A stretch of 64,000 nucleotides of DNA from contig CAADUJ010000007.1 of the NCBI GenBank assembly GCA_900752195.1, positions 248,001 to 312,000 on the forward strand, in the 5' to 3' direction. Of the stretch, positions 9,496 through 18,277 are shown in pieces. Positions within the stretch are counted from its first letter, which is position 1. Each line of letters opens with the position of its first letter. The translations under genes and the position numbers were made by a program. The notes under the pieces were generated by a model that saw nothing but the letters and a program-made list of their open reading frames with translations, was not told where the DNA came from and searched no databases. Source of the DNA: an uncultured Negativicutes bacterium (GTDB lineage: Bacteria > Bacillota > Negativicutes > Veillonellales > Megasphaeraceae).

Positions 9496-9751
9496 GTGTG
9501 ACAAAATGTGGTTTACATGCTGTTTCCATGCCCCTTGGATGTCTTGAAGATGAATATTAGCGATTTTTCTTTATATGGTTCCATGGGCGCCGCATTCCAG
9601 GCGTACTATAGGTGGCGGGCAAAATGACGATAAGCGAATTATCCATCACATAAACTTGTAATTTGTGATAAAATTATATCAGTAAAAGCGGCATGGGAAA
9701 GGGTTGTTTTTTACTTTTCCTGCCCAGGAGAGGAGATTCTGTGCCAGTTTT
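9496..9751. other. Intergenic region with a possible extended -10 promoter
   Basis: No credible gene is seen in this spacer. An extended -10 element (TGA-TAAAAT) at 9666-9674 could drive trmK. Nothing else was recognised. Confidence 0.4.
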
Positions 9752-10453
9752 ATGATACCTTTGACACCCCGTTTAGAAGCAGTGGCATCGCTTGTGCCAC
9801 ATCATACCATAGTGGCTGATATCGGTACGGATCATGGTTATGTACCCGTTTATCTTTGCCATCATCAAATTTGTCCATCTGCCATTGCCGCTGATATAGC
9901 AACAGGACCTTTATCAGCAGCTCGGTCTCATGTGCGTGCAGAAGGACTGTCTCAGCGCATTGAGTGCCGCCTTAGTGATGGCTTGACTGCAATTGAGGCG
10001 GGTGAAGTAGATGGCGCCATTTTTTGCGGCATGGGCGGTCCGTTAATCGAGCGGCTTTTGGAAGCGTCGCCGCAGGTAGTCGATTCTCTGAAGTATCTCA
10101 TCGTACAACCGCAGAGTGATGTGGCATCAGTACGGCACTATTTGTATGCCATAGGATGGCATATTACAGCTGAAAAGATGGTATTAGACAGGCACCGCCT
10201 GTATGAAGTTATTTTTGCTGAGCCAGGACGAGAAACGATGCCAGAGCCGTGGCTCCTGGATGTAGGCCCGTATAATTGGAAACACCGCCATGAACTGATT
10301 CCCCGTCTCATAGAGATACTTATGGAAAAAGACCGGCTCATATATAAAGGCTTACAGAAGAGCCATGGCGATGTGTCTCTGCGTCTTGATGAGGTGCGTT
10401 GCCATATGGATAGATTGGAGGAACTACTATGTCAGTACCACTCAGGAAAATAA
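9752..10453 (+). CDS. trmK: tRNA (adenine22-N1)-methyltransferase TrmK
   Basis: TrmK uses S-adenosylmethionine to methylate N1 of adenine 22 in the D-loop region of bacterial tRNAs. The SAM-binding motif I is seen as VADIGTDHGYVP, followed by AADIATGPL and the family motif FCGMGGPLIERLL. The NPPY-like position reads VQPQSD, as usual for this family. The frame is open back to a TTG at 9704, but family members start close before the motif RLEAVASLVP, so ATG 9752 is chosen (about 233 residues). The purine-rich AGGAGAGGAG before it sits about 16 bases away, which is longer than usual. The end overlaps the next gene by 25 bp, and this trmK-NIF3 pairing is common in Firmicutes. Confidence 0.85.
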   Translation: MIPLTPRLEAVASLVPHHTIVADIGTDHGYVPVYLCHHQICPSAIAADIATGPLSAARSHVRAEGLSQRIECRLSDGLTAIEAGEVDGAIFCGMGGPLIERLLEASPQVVDSLKYLIVQPQSDVASVRHYLYAIGWHITAEKMVLDRHRLYEVIFAEPGRETMPEPWLLDVGPYNWKHRHELIPRLIEILMEKDRLIYKGLQKSHGDVSLRLDEVRCHMDRLEELLCQYHSGK

Positions 10454-11547
10454 TGAACCTTATGGATACATTTGCGCCCCTTCGCCTTGCCGAAGCGTGG
10501 GATAACCCGGGACTTCTGGTTGGGAGTCCGGAGCAGGAAATTCACCGGGCCCTCGTCACTCTTGACGTGACCGATGAAGGTGTTGAATTTGCTATTGCCA
10601 ATAAATATGACCTTATCATCAGTCATCATCCCGTTATTTTTAAGAAACTCACGTCCTTGCGTACTGATACGTATGACGGAACGATGTATCAGAAACTCCT
10701 TACCCATCATATTGCCGTCTATAGTGCCCATACGAACTGGGATAGTGCCGATGGCGGCGTCAATGACATATTGGCACAGAGGCTGGGGTTGATTGATGTA
10801 CAGGGTCTCGTGCCTGTTCAGTCGGAGCCTTTATATAAATTTACCGTCTATGTACCGGAATCCCATGCCGATGCATTGTGTCAGGCTCTGGGTGATGCCG
10901 GTGCTGGATTTATTGGCAAATATAGCCATTGTATGTTCAGCCTCACCGGAACGGGGCAATTCAAGCCACGTCAGGGGACCCATCCCTATATCGGTACTGT
11001 TGGTTCCCTGGAAAAGACGCGGGAAGTGCGCATAGAAACGATTATCCCGGCTCAACGGCTTCACCTTCTCTTGAGTGCCGTCAAGATGGTACATCCCTAT
11101 GAAGAACCGGCGTATGATATTTACCCCTTGAAAAACGAAGGGAAAACGTATAGCCTGGGACGGGTCGGCACGGTAAAACAACCGGAACCGGCACGCATGG
11201 TATTACGTAAAATCAAGCGGGCTCTAGGTATTCAAATCCTGACGTATGCTGGCAATGAAGATGCAATCATACGGAAAATCGCCCTTTGTGGCGGCGCCGG
11301 TGCTGAATTTATGAAAGAAGCCAAAGCAGCTAGCGCCGATCTCTACCTGACGGGAGACGTGAAGTATCACGAAGCGCAGGAAGCTGTAAAATTAGGACTC
11401 GTCATTGCCGATGGCGGCCATTTCGGTACAGAAATTCCGTCTGTGCCAGTTCTACAGGAACGATTGCAAAATGTATCTCGTGAACACGGATGGTCTGTTT
11501 CGTTCATGATGGATCCAACGAGCCGCGATATATTTAATCATTGCTGA
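10429..11547 (+). CDS. NIF3-like dinuclear metal centre protein (YqfO type)
   Basis: The 372-residue protein belongs to the NIF3/DUF34 family, which forms a toroidal hexamer with two metal ions per subunit. The metal-binding motifs ISHHP (near residue 64) and SAHTNWD (near 99) are present. The C-terminal part contains the ADGGHFGTE motif. Between the two halves lies an insertion of about 100 residues (from YKFTVYVP to about residue 230) with the PII/CutA-like fold found in YqfO-type members. The biochemical role of the family is not settled; GTP cyclohydrolase annotations for it are doubtful. It overlaps trmK by 25 bp, which implies translational coupling. Confidence 0.85.
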   Translation: MSVPLRKIMNLMDTFAPLRLAEAWDNPGLLVGSPEQEIHRALVTLDVTDEGVEFAIANKYDLIISHHPVIFKKLTSLRTDTYDGTMYQKLLTHHIAVYSAHTNWDSADGGVNDILAQRLGLIDVQGLVPVQSEPLYKFTVYVPESHADALCQALGDAGAGFIGKYSHCMFSLTGTGQFKPRQGTHPYIGTVGSLEKTREVRIETIIPAQRLHLLLSAVKMVHPYEEPAYDIYPLKNEGKTYSLGRVGTVKQPEPARMVLRKIKRALGIQILTYAGNEDAIIRKIALCGGAGAEFMKEAKAASADLYLTGDVKYHEAQEAVKLGLVIADGGHFGTEIPSVPVLQERLQNVSREHGWSVSFMMDPTSRDIFNHC

Positions 11548-11597
11548 TTACCTTACAACGTATGCGCTATAGGCGCTTGTCATAGGAGGAATGATGT

Positions 11598-12257
11598 ATG
11601 TCAAAAGAATTTCATTTACAACAATTTAAAGACGAACCGATTTATTGCATTCTGGGAGAAGCGTTGTGTTTAGGTCGGGGAAATATTGAAACGGCCCGCC
11701 AGGTCATTGCTGCAGGTGTCAAAGTCATCCAATACAGGGAAAAGCATAAATCGTGGCGTGAAAAATATGCCGAAGCCAAGGTGATTGCCGATATGTGTCA
11801 CGAAGCAGGCGTGACGTTTATCATCAATGATTCTGTCGATCTGGCTATTGCCTGCGGTGCCGATGGCATTCATGTAGGCCAGGATGATGCACCGTGCCCA
11901 TTTGTGCGCAAACTGGCTGGTCCCGATATGCTCATTGGCGTTTCGACGAATACGATCGACGATATAAGAGGAGCCATTGCCGATGGCGCTGATTACGTTG
12001 GTTTTGGGCCAATGTATCCGACAGAATCGAAAAAAGACGTGAAAGATATTGTGACTGATGAAGCTATTGGATTTACTGTAAGCCAGCAAGTCATGCCTGT
12101 GACTTGTATCGGCGGAGTTGGTCCGGCTAACATGGAAGAACTCTATAAAAAAGGCTTTCGTTCTTTTGCCATGATCAGTGCTATCATTTCCCAGCCTGAT
12201 ATTGCGGCTGCCGTAACGAATATGCGACAAATACTGAAAGATGTCTCTGAAAAATAG
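11598..12257 (+). CDS. thiE: Thiamine-phosphate synthase ThiE
   Basis: ThiE joins hydroxymethylpyrimidine diphosphate and thiazole phosphate to make thiamine phosphate. The 219-residue TIM-barrel protein shows the family motifs in order: QYREK (near 46), FIINDSVDLA, ADGIHVGQDD, IGVSTNT, YVGFGPMYPT and the phosphate-binding GGVGPAN. A Shine-Dalgarno AGGAGG precedes ATG 11598. No other thiamine gene is adjacent and no TPP riboswitch is visible in the 50-bp gap after the NIF3-like gene. Expression is therefore probably by read-through from trmK. The N-terminal extension of about 20 residues is slightly longer than typical. Confidence 0.88.
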   Translation: MSKEFHLQQFKDEPIYCILGEALCLGRGNIETARQVIAAGVKVIQYREKHKSWREKYAEAKVIADMCHEAGVTFIINDSVDLAIACGADGIHVGQDDAPCPFVRKLAGPDMLIGVSTNTIDDIRGAIADGADYVGFGPMYPTESKKDVKDIVTDEAIGFTVSQQVMPVTCIGGVGPANMEELYKKGFRSFAMISAIISQPDIAAAVTNMRQILKDVSEK

Positions 12258-12313
12258 TCTAGCCAAATCAATACGAATGTAGTATAGTATAGGCAACAAG
12301 GAGGTGTTCTTAC

Positions 12314-12592
12314 ATGAAACATATAACAGCTTTTTACCTTACAACTTGTCCGTATTGCATGAAAGCAAAACAAGCGCTAAGTGAACTTATACAGGAAAAG
12401 CCTGACTATGCATCGGTTCCCGTAGATTGGGTTGAAGAAACGCAGGAACCGGACAAGGTAGCAGGGCATGCCTATTATTATGTGCCCAGTCTCTTCGAGG
12501 GGACAAAGAAATTGTATGAATGTCAGCCCGGCCATGACTATGACACGATTAAGGCGGCTGTCAAAGATGTTCTTGATTACGCATTGTCGTAA
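12314..12592 (+). CDS. Glutaredoxin-like thiol-disulfide protein
   Basis: A 92-residue thioredoxin-fold protein with a CPYC active site at residues 14-17, as in classical glutaredoxins, and the cis-proline region YYYVPSLF near 55-62. It should reduce disulfides or glutathione-type mixed disulfides in the cytoplasm; the physiological partner is unknown. A strong AAGGAGG 10 bases upstream supports the start. It follows thiE by 56 bp and is closed by a terminator shared with the convergent hydrolase gene. Confidence 0.85.
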   Translation: MKHITAFYLTTCPYCMKAKQALSELIQEKPDYASVPVDWVEETQEPDKVAGHAYYYVPSLFEGTKKLYECQPGHDYDTIKAAVKDVLDYALS

Positions 12593-12615
12593 GATTTGTG
12601 CCCATAATATGGATA

Positions 12616-12662
12616 AAAGCGGTACCTCTATGAAATATGACCTCATAAAGGTACCGCTTTTG
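12616..12662. terminator. Bidirectional terminator between glutaredoxin and FAH-family genes
   Basis: AAAGCGGTACCT at 12616-12627 pairs with AGGTACCGCTTT at 12649-12660. A and T tracts flank both sides and the two genes converge here. Confidence 0.8.
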
Positions 12663-12674
12663 GCATTAGGACTA

Positions 12675-13577
12675 TTATTTTATAGTGTTTTTCAATGTGC
12701 CAATGGAGCTGACACTTACTTCGACGGTATCGCCGACGTGAAGGTATTTAGATGGTGTAAAACCTACGCCGACGCCGGACGGTGTGCCTGTCGAAATGAT
12801 GTCACCCGGCTGGAGCGTCGTTCCTTGTGAAAGAGTAGAAATGAGAGACGGAATAGGAAAGATGAATTCATCTGTCGTGGCATCCTGACGGACTTCGCCG
12901 TTGACTTTAGTCGTAATGGTAAAGACATCAGGCGCAGCATCGCGTAAGAGTACATACGGGCCCATAGGTGCGAAGGTATCGAGGCTCTTTCCATGGAACC
13001 ACTGTACGTGGTTTCGCTGTAAATCACGGGCTGTAATATCGTTTAAAATGGTAAATCCATATACGTAATCCATGGCTTCGGAAACGGGAATATCCGAACC
13101 AGTCTTACCGATAATAACAGCAAGTTCACCTTCATAATCAAGCTCCTTTGTCACGGTTGGGTGAGAATCTATAGCCGCTTCCGTACCGATGACGCATGTC
13201 GGGGCTTTCGTAAAGAATTGCGGGAATTTTGGTAAAGGACGCCCTTTTTCCTTGTGGAATTCTTCGATATGTTCGGCATAATTTTCACCGACACAAAAAA
13301 TATTCTTATGTAGCTCTGGAAGAGGCGGCAGGATGTGAATAGTACCTAATGGCTTTGCCTTTACAGCACCAGTCCGTTCGTTCTGTTCCAAGCTGTCGGC
13401 CAGGGCGAGGAGACCTTCATTTCCTTGTTCTACAAACTCAAATAATGTTTCTGGAAAGGGGGTGAAGAAAGCCTCTTCCAAAGCGATGGCACTGTATACG
13501 CCTGTTTCATCTTCATTGAGTACACCCCATTGGACGAACCCTAAATCCTCAAACGTTACTAATTTTTTAATCATCAT
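12675..13577 (-). CDS. Fumarylacetoacetate hydrolase family protein
   Basis: The protein of about 300 residues has the FAH fold of 2-hydroxyhepta-2,4-diene-1,7-dioate isomerases and acylpyruvases. The metal-binding signature is visible as YEGELAVIIG followed by NDITARDLQ, and the C-terminal part has the GDIISTGTPSGVG motif. The exact substrate cannot be assigned; family members act on 2-keto acids such as acylpyruvates or oxaloacetate. The frame is open to a GTG at 13601, but AAAGAGG at 13593-13587 is nine bases before ATG 13577, which is preferred (ATG 13583 is only three bases away). It is a single minus-strand gene between convergent and divergent neighbours. Confidence 0.85.
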   Translation of the reverse strand: MMIKKLVTFEDLGFVQWGVLNEDETGVYSAIALEEAFFTPFPETLFEFVEQGNEGLLALADSLEQNERTGAVKAKPLGTIHILPPLPELHKNIFCVGENYAEHIEEFHKEKGRPLPKFPQFFTKAPTCVIGTEAAIDSHPTVTKELDYEGELAVIIGKTGSDIPVSEAMDYVYGFTILNDITARDLQRNHVQWFHGKSLDTFAPMGPYVLLRDAAPDVFTITTKVNGEVRQDATTDEFIFPIPSLISTLSQGTTLQPGDIISTGTPSGVGVGFTPSKYLHVGDTVEVSVSSIGTLKNTIK

Positions 13578-13746
13578 GATCATGCACCTCTTTGGTATCA
13601 CTACGTATAAAAAAGCAGAAAAATTGATGCCAAGAGCTTATAGCGTATATTCCTATAAAGCTCGTGAATCTATTATAAAGAAAAGATGTGTAAAAAAAAA
13701 GCCTCTTTTTGTATACGGTCGTGTCCTTCTATCTTTATGACATTTG

Positions 13747-13755
13747 TGATACAAT
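13747..13755 (+). promoter_or_regulatory. Extended -10 promoter of glnS
   Basis: TGA-TACAAT at 13747-13755 forms an extended -10 element about 40 bp before glnS. No good -35 is seen. Confidence 0.5.
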
Positions 13756-13793
13756 TAGACAGTGTATTATAAATTACGAGGAGCGAATCGTGT

Positions 13794-15485
13794 ATGGATA
13801 CTGAAGTGACAAAGAATTTTATTGAAAACATTATTGATGAAGACAACGAAAAGAATACGTATGGCAAACGGGTGCATACTCGTTTTCCTCCAGAACCGAA
13901 TGGCTATCTTCATATTGGTCATGCGAAATCGATTTGCTTGAATTTTGGTATTGCAAAAAAGTATGGCGGCATTACGAATTTGCGATTTGATGATACGAAT
14001 CCGTCGAAGGAAAATACGGAATATGTGGATTCCATTAAGGAAGATGTAAAGTGGCTTGGCTTTGATTGGGATGACCGCATGTTCTATGCATCGGATTATT
14101 TTGATACATTGTATGGCTATGCGCAGAAATTAATCCGTCTGGGAAAAGCCTATGTCGACGACCTTTCTGGTGATGAAATCCGTGAATACAGAGGTACTTT
14201 CAATACGCCAGGCAAAGAAAGCCCGTACCGAAATCGGAGTGTTGAGGAAAACCTCCGCCTTTTCGAAGAAATGAAAGAAGGCAAGTATGGTGACGGTGAA
14301 AAGGTGTTGCGTGCGAAGATTGATATGACAAGCCCCAATTTAAATATGCGTGATCCTATCTTATATCGTATCGTCCATGCCTCGCATCATCGTACAGGCA
14401 ATACGTGGTGCATTTATCCGATGTACGATTTTGCGCATCCTGTTTCTGATGCTATCGAACGGATTACGCATTCTATTTGCACTCTTGAATTTGAAGCACA
14501 TCGGCCTTTATATAATTGGGTCCTCGAAGATTGGGAAGATCCGGAAGGGCAGAAACCGCGTCAGATTGAATTTGCCCGTCTTAACGTGACGAATATGATT
14601 ACGAGTAAGCGCAAACTTCGTCTGCTCGTCGAAAAGGGTATCGTAAGCGGTTGGGATGATCCCCGTATGCCGACGATTTCCGGTATCCGCCGTCGTGGTT
14701 ATACACCGGCATCAATTCGTGATTTTTGTGAACGCATTGGCGTGGCAAAGGCTGACAGTACGGTAGAAATTTCCTTGTTGGAATATTGTATCCGCGAAGA
14801 TTTGAAGCTCAAGGCACCACGGATTATGACGGTTATCGATCCCGTCAAGGTTGTCATTACAGATTATCCGGAAGGCAAGACGGAAACGATTACAGCCGAT
14901 AATAACCAGGAAAATCCAGAACTCGGCACGCGTCAGATTACGTTTAGCCGCACAATCTATATTGATCGCAAGGACTTCATGGAAGAACCGGTCAAGAAGT
15001 TCTTCCGCCTGGCACCGGGCAAAGAAGTCCGCCTTAAATATGCCTATATCATCAAGTGTGAAGATGTCATTAAGGATGAGGCTGGCCATATTGTTGAGAT
15101 TCATTGTAGCCATGATGCAGAAAGCCTCAGTGGCGTTGGCAAGAATGCAAACCGCAAGGTAAAGGGCACCCTTCATTGGGTCAATGGCGACGATTGCATC
15201 GATGTAGAAACCCGTGTCTACGAGTATCTTCTTACGGATTCTAATGACGATGAAGAAGGCGACAACAAGGACTTCCTATCCCAAATCAATCCAGATAGCC
15301 TCCATGTATATCAAAGTAAGGCTGAATCGTGCTTGAAGAATTATCATGCAGGCGATCATTTCCAATTTCTCCGGGAAGGCTATTTTGTCATTGATCCGGA
15401 TACGACATCTGACCACATGGTGGTAAACCGTATTGTAGGCCTTCGCGATACGTGGGCAAAGATGCAGAAAAAGCAGAAGCAGTAA
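13794..15485 (+). CDS. glnS: Glutaminyl-tRNA synthetase
   Basis: GlnRS charges tRNA-Gln with glutamine in the cytoplasm. The 563-residue class I synthetase carries the HIGH signature at residues 40-43 ([12 protein letters not shown]) and the KMSKS-type loop as TSKRK near 269-273. The C-terminal anticodon-binding beta-barrels follow. Length and motifs match bacterial GlnRS. Its presence means Gln-tRNA can be made directly. GTG 13791 is an alternative start one codon earlier; GAGGAG precedes both. The gene ends 220 bp before the next one, and that gap holds structured sequence. Confidence 0.95.
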   Translation: MDTEVTKNFIENIIDEDNEKNTYGKRVHTRFPPEPNGYLHIGHAKSICLNFGIAKKYGGITNLRFDDTNPSKENTEYVDSIKEDVKWLGFDWDDRMFYASDYFDTLYGYAQKLIRLGKAYVDDLSGDEIREYRGTFNTPGKESPYRNRSVEENLRLFEEMKEGKYGDGEKVLRAKIDMTSPNLNMRDPILYRIVHASHHRTGNTWCIYPMYDFAHPVSDAIERITHSICTLEFEAHRPLYNWVLEDWEDPEGQKPRQIEFARLNVTNMITSKRKLRLLVEKGIVSGWDDPRMPTISGIRRRGYTPASIRDFCERIGVAKADSTVEISLLEYCIREDLKLKAPRIMTVIDPVKVVITDYPEGKTETITADNNQENPELGTRQITFSRTIYIDRKDFMEEPVKKFFRLAPGKEVRLKYAYIIKCEDVIKDEAGHIVEIHCSHDAESLSGVGKNANRKVKGTLHWVNGDDCIDVETRVYEYLLTDSNDDEEGDNKDFLSQINPDSLHVYQSKAESCLKNYHAGDHFQFLREGYFVIDPDTTSDHMVVNRIVGLRDTWAKMQKKQKQ

Positions 15486-15528
15486 GGCCTATACCGTGAG
15501 ATGGGTCCCTATTGCAATATGAGGTGAT

Positions 15529-15630
15529 CCCGGCTTTGGATAGAAAGGTGGTATGTTGCCATAGATGGCAAATCGGTTGCCATGTGTGACAGCGCGAATA
15601 GCTACGTTTCTTGAAAAAGCCGGCTTTTTT
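15529..15630 (+). ncRNA. Structured region after glnS: alternative hairpins and a terminator-like stem
   Basis: TTGCCAT (15556-15562), ATGGCAA (15565-15571) and TTGCCAT (15577-15583) can form two mutually exclusive hairpins; the second, with a 5-base loop, looks stronger. A CCCGGCTTT-type arm near 15530 can pair with AAAGCCGG near 15617, which is followed by a T run. The region may be the glnS terminator, an attenuator or a small RNA. No known RNA family was recognised. Confidence 0.4.
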
Positions 15631-15640
15631 CTCGTATGAG

Positions 15641-15670
15641 TTGCCTTCGGGCCATATAAAAGAATATAAT
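15641..15670 (+). promoter_or_regulatory. Probable promoter of the DUF4321-maf-radC operon
   Basis: TTGCCT at 15641-15646 and a perfect TATAAT at 15665-15670 are separated by 18 bp, 35 bp before the first gene. Confidence 0.55.
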
Positions 15671-15705
15671 AGAATTATATCGTAGAGAAAGGAAGGATAT
15701 AAGCT

Positions 15706-15975
15706 ATGAGAGCCTTAGGAGCCCATGGCGTACTGCTGCTGGTCTTATTTATTGTTGTCGGCGGCATTTTAGGCGGCATATTTGGAGAACTTTTGTCGGA
15801 AATGAACTTTGGAAACATTGTGCCCATCCTTTCACAACATTTTGAAATTTTTAATGTTCAAAATATCGATTTGAATTTATATGTCATGCAGATTAAATTC
15901 GGATTGCGATTTGCACCGAATTTGTTGAGCATCATCGGTATTATCGTTGCTTTTTTGATTTATCAACGCCTCTAA
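15706..15975 (+). CDS. DUF4321 membrane protein
   Basis: This small protein of 89 residues has two predicted membrane helices, at about residues 6-28 and 68-87, joined by an amphipathic middle part containing NFGNIVPILSQHFEIF. It matches the DUF4321 family, whose function is unknown and which in Firmicutes is often encoded just before maf and radC, as here. The gap to maf is 18 bp. GAAAGGAAGG upstream supports the ATG. An association with cell shape or septum genes is suggested only by gene order in other genomes. Confidence 0.8.
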   Translation: MRALGAHGVLLLVLFIVVGGILGGIFGELLSEMNFGNIVPILSQHFEIFNVQNIDLNLYVMQIKFGLRFAPNLLSIIGIIVAFLIYQRL

Positions 15976-15993
15976 AAGAAAGGAGAACGTACC

Positions 15994-16554
15994 ATGCTGA
16001 TTTTAGCTTCAGGTTCACCGCGGCGGAGGAGTCTTTTGGCACAGGTAGGGATTCCCTATATGGTCAATCCCAGCTTGTATAAAGAGGAGGCACCGTCTCA
16101 TAAGGATCCAAAGAAGTTTGTCATTGCCCAGGCGTTAGGGAAAGCGAAAGACGTAGCTGCCCGTTATCCGGATCAGTGGGTTTTAGGGGCGGATACGGTC
16201 GTCGTTTTTGATGGCGAAATCCTCGGTAAACCGAAGCATGAAAAAGATGCTATCCGCATGTTGAAGCAGTTATCCAATCACAAGCATTCCGTCTTTACGG
16301 GGCTTGCCCTCGTACGGGATGACAAAGTCTATACGAAAGCGGTAGAGACAAAGGTATGGTTCCGGAAGATGAAAGAACGGGAGATTGTTGACTATGTCCG
16401 TTCCGGCGAGCCTATGGATAAGGCTGGTTCATATGGCATACAAGGCAAGGCGGCAATTTTTATCGATAAGATCAATGGGTCGTATACGAATGTCGTCGGT
16501 CTGCCTGTATCACAAGTATATACAATGTTACAGAAAGCGAAGGTGATGGAATGA
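15994..16554 (+). CDS. maf: Maf-family nucleoside triphosphate pyrophosphatase
   Basis: Maf proteins hydrolyse dTTP, UTP or modified nucleotides to the monophosphate and pyrophosphate, and they influence septum formation. The 186-residue protein starts with the diagnostic LILASGSPRRRSLL motif. It continues with the ADTVV metal-binding segment at about residues 68-72 and the late DKAGSYGIQGKAA motif. The combination fits the dTTP/UTP-type YhdE group. The stop overlaps the radC start by four bases (ATGA), so the two genes are translationally coupled. Confidence 0.92.
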   Translation: MLILASGSPRRRSLLAQVGIPYMVNPSLYKEEAPSHKDPKKFVIAQALGKAKDVAARYPDQWVLGADTVVVFDGEILGKPKHEKDAIRMLKQLSNHKHSVFTGLALVRDDKVYTKAVETKVWFRKMKEREIVDYVRSGEPMDKAGSYGIQGKAAIFIDKINGSYTNVVGLPVSQVYTMLQKAKVME

Positions 16555-17237
16555 CCATGCTAAATGAAATGGCTGATTCGGAGAAGCCTCGAGAGAAATT
16601 TCTTCATCGCGGAGCCGATGCGCTCACGGATGCAGAGCTTCTCGCCATTTTGATCAGGACTGGTATAAAAGGCCGGTCCGTGCTGGAAGTGGCCGGTACG
16701 CTTCTCGTATCGTTGCCAAATCAGAATCTGGGACATCTGGGAGAGACGGATGTCAAAGCTTTATGCACGATTCCAGGTATCGGCAGGGACAAGGCCGTAA
16801 CGCTGTGTGCAGCTGTGGAGTTGGGGAAACGTATTGCAAAGAAGCGCATACGTATCGATAATCCCGATTTCAGCTCGCCTCATGTCGTTGCGGAATACGT
16901 CATGGAAGATATGCGATTTCTGGCGCAGGAGTGTTTTGTAGCCGTGTATTTATCGACGAAGAACCGTCTCATCTGCGTGAAGACGCTGACGGTGGGGACC
17001 ATCAATGCCAGCTTTGCAAAAGCTCGTGATGTATTTCGGTATGCCTTGCAATATAATGCGGCTGCTGTCGTATTACTCCATAATCATCCTAGCGGCGATC
17101 CTGAGCCGAGTCATGAAGATATTACGGTGACACAACAGCTGGCAGAGGCAGGTGCACTAATGGAAATACCTGTTCTCGATCATATCATCATTGGCGATGG
17201 CATTTATGTCAGTCTCTGCGAGCGAGGTTATCTATGA
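16551..17237 (+). CDS. radC: RadC family JAB-domain protein
   Basis: The 228-residue protein has an N-terminal helix-hairpin-helix region (TIPGIGRDKAVTL, near residue 75) and a C-terminal JAB/MPN metallo-domain with the HNHPSGDPEPSHED zinc motif near residues 177-190. RadC was once linked to DNA repair, but its true role is uncertain. Some homologues are associated with mobile elements, whereas this one sits in the common chromosomal maf-radC setting. Overlap with maf and the terminator at 17324 mark it as the last gene of the operon. Confidence 0.9.
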   Translation: MTMLNEMADSEKPREKFLHRGADALTDAELLAILIRTGIKGRSVLEVAGTLLVSLPNQNLGHLGETDVKALCTIPGIGRDKAVTLCAAVELGKRIAKKRIRIDNPDFSSPHVVAEYVMEDMRFLAQECFVAVYLSTKNRLICVKTLTVGTINASFAKARDVFRYALQYNAAAVVLLHNHPSGDPEPSHEDITVTQQLAEAGALMEIPVLDHIIIGDGIYVSLCERGYL

Positions 17238-17323
17238 AAAATTCATAGGAACTTCGACTGTATATATACATCTTGTACGCATTATGTTATGAGCCTACAG
17301 ATTTACCTTTTTAATACCGTATT

Positions 17324-17349
17324 CCTGTCATGGACAGGTCTTTTTTTTT
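17324..17349 (+). terminator. Terminator after radC
   Basis: CCTGTC-ATG-GACAGG followed by a run of nine T residues. Confidence 0.8.
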
Positions 17350-17401
17350 GCTCTTTTTTGACAAATATTCGTAAAAATTATTTTTATCTATTCTTTACTT
17401 C

Positions 17402-17430
17402 TTGATATTCATTACTAATTATGTCATAAT
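17402..17430 (+). promoter_or_regulatory. Probable promoter of etfBA
   Basis: TTGATA at 17402-17407, 17-bp spacer, CATAAT at 17425-17430, about 47 bp before etfB. Confidence 0.55.
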
Positions 17431-17476
17431 ATTTGTAGCACAAAAAGAGTATAGAATAAAGAAGGAGGCATGTATT

Positions 17477-18262
17477 ATGAATATAGTTGTTTTGATTAAA
17501 CAGGTTCCGGCTGTGTCGGATATTAAACTGGATGCTGAAAATAATAACCTCGTCCGCGTTGGGGCTCCATCTATCTTGAATCCCGTCGATAAAAATGCGT
17601 TAGAAGCGGCTCTCGCCATAAAGGATGCTGTAGGAGGTACCATTACGGTCATGACCATGGGTACGGCCTTGGCAGCAGATGCATTACGTGATGCCATCGC
17701 TATGGGTGCTGATGAAGGCATACTTCTCACGGATAGAGCCATGGCAGGATCGGATACGCTGGCGACGGGGAAAATCTTGTCGAAAGCCATTGAAAAAGTC
17801 GGTGCTGTAGACCTCGTATTTTGTGGTAAAAAATCTACTGACGGTGATACTGGCCAGATTCCTCCGGCTGTAGCAGAACGTCTTGGCATGAATCTTGTTA
17901 CCTATGCAGAATCCGTGACGGTAGAAGGAACAACGTTGAAGGCAACGCGTCAGAATCAAGGCGGAATGGAAACGGTAGAAGCGCAGCTTCCGGCTGTTTG
18001 CTCTGTTATGGAAACGGCAAATGTGCCGCGTACGCCGAACATCCGCGGTAAGATGAAAGCAAAGAAGGCTGTATTCACCGTCTGGGCTCTTGCAGATATT
18101 GGCCTCGATGCTACTGAAGCAGGAACAGAAGGTTCAGCTACGAAGGTAACGGAAGTGTTTGCTCCGGAAAAACATGCTACAGGTACGATGATTTCTGGAA
18201 GCAATCTATCCGAAGCTGTCGACAACTTGTTTGCTGAATTGACAGCAAAGAAATTGGTGTAA
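17477..18262 (+). CDS. etfB: Electron transfer flavoprotein subunit beta
   Basis: EtfB pairs with EtfA to carry electrons between flavin dehydrogenases such as butyryl-CoA dehydrogenase or D-lactate dehydrogenase and NADH. The frame is open from 17402, but GAAGGAGG sits before ATG 17477, and MNIVVLIKQVPAV is the usual family start (261 residues). The segment GKKSTDGDTGQIPPAVAE at residues 117-134 resembles that of ETFs whose beta subunit binds a second FAD rather than AMP. Those ETFs can bifurcate electrons. This is my reading of the motif, not a test. The gap to etfA is 15 bp. Confidence 0.93.
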   Translation: MNIVVLIKQVPAVSDIKLDAENNNLVRVGAPSILNPVDKNALEAALAIKDAVGGTITVMTMGTALAADALRDAIAMGADEGILLTDRAMAGSDTLATGKILSKAIEKVGAVDLVFCGKKSTDGDTGQIPPAVAERLGMNLVTYAESVTVEGTTLKATRQNQGGMETVEAQLPAVCSVMETANVPRTPNIRGKMKAKKAVFTVWALADIGLDATEAGTEGSATKVTEVFAPEKHATGTMISGSNLSEAVDNLFAELTAKKLV

Positions 18263-18277
18263 GGGAGGCGTTCTGCA

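Noticed and set aside
17402..17476. Upstream extension of EtfB
   Set aside because: It would cover the promoter and the ribosome site; the family starts at MNIVVLIKQ.
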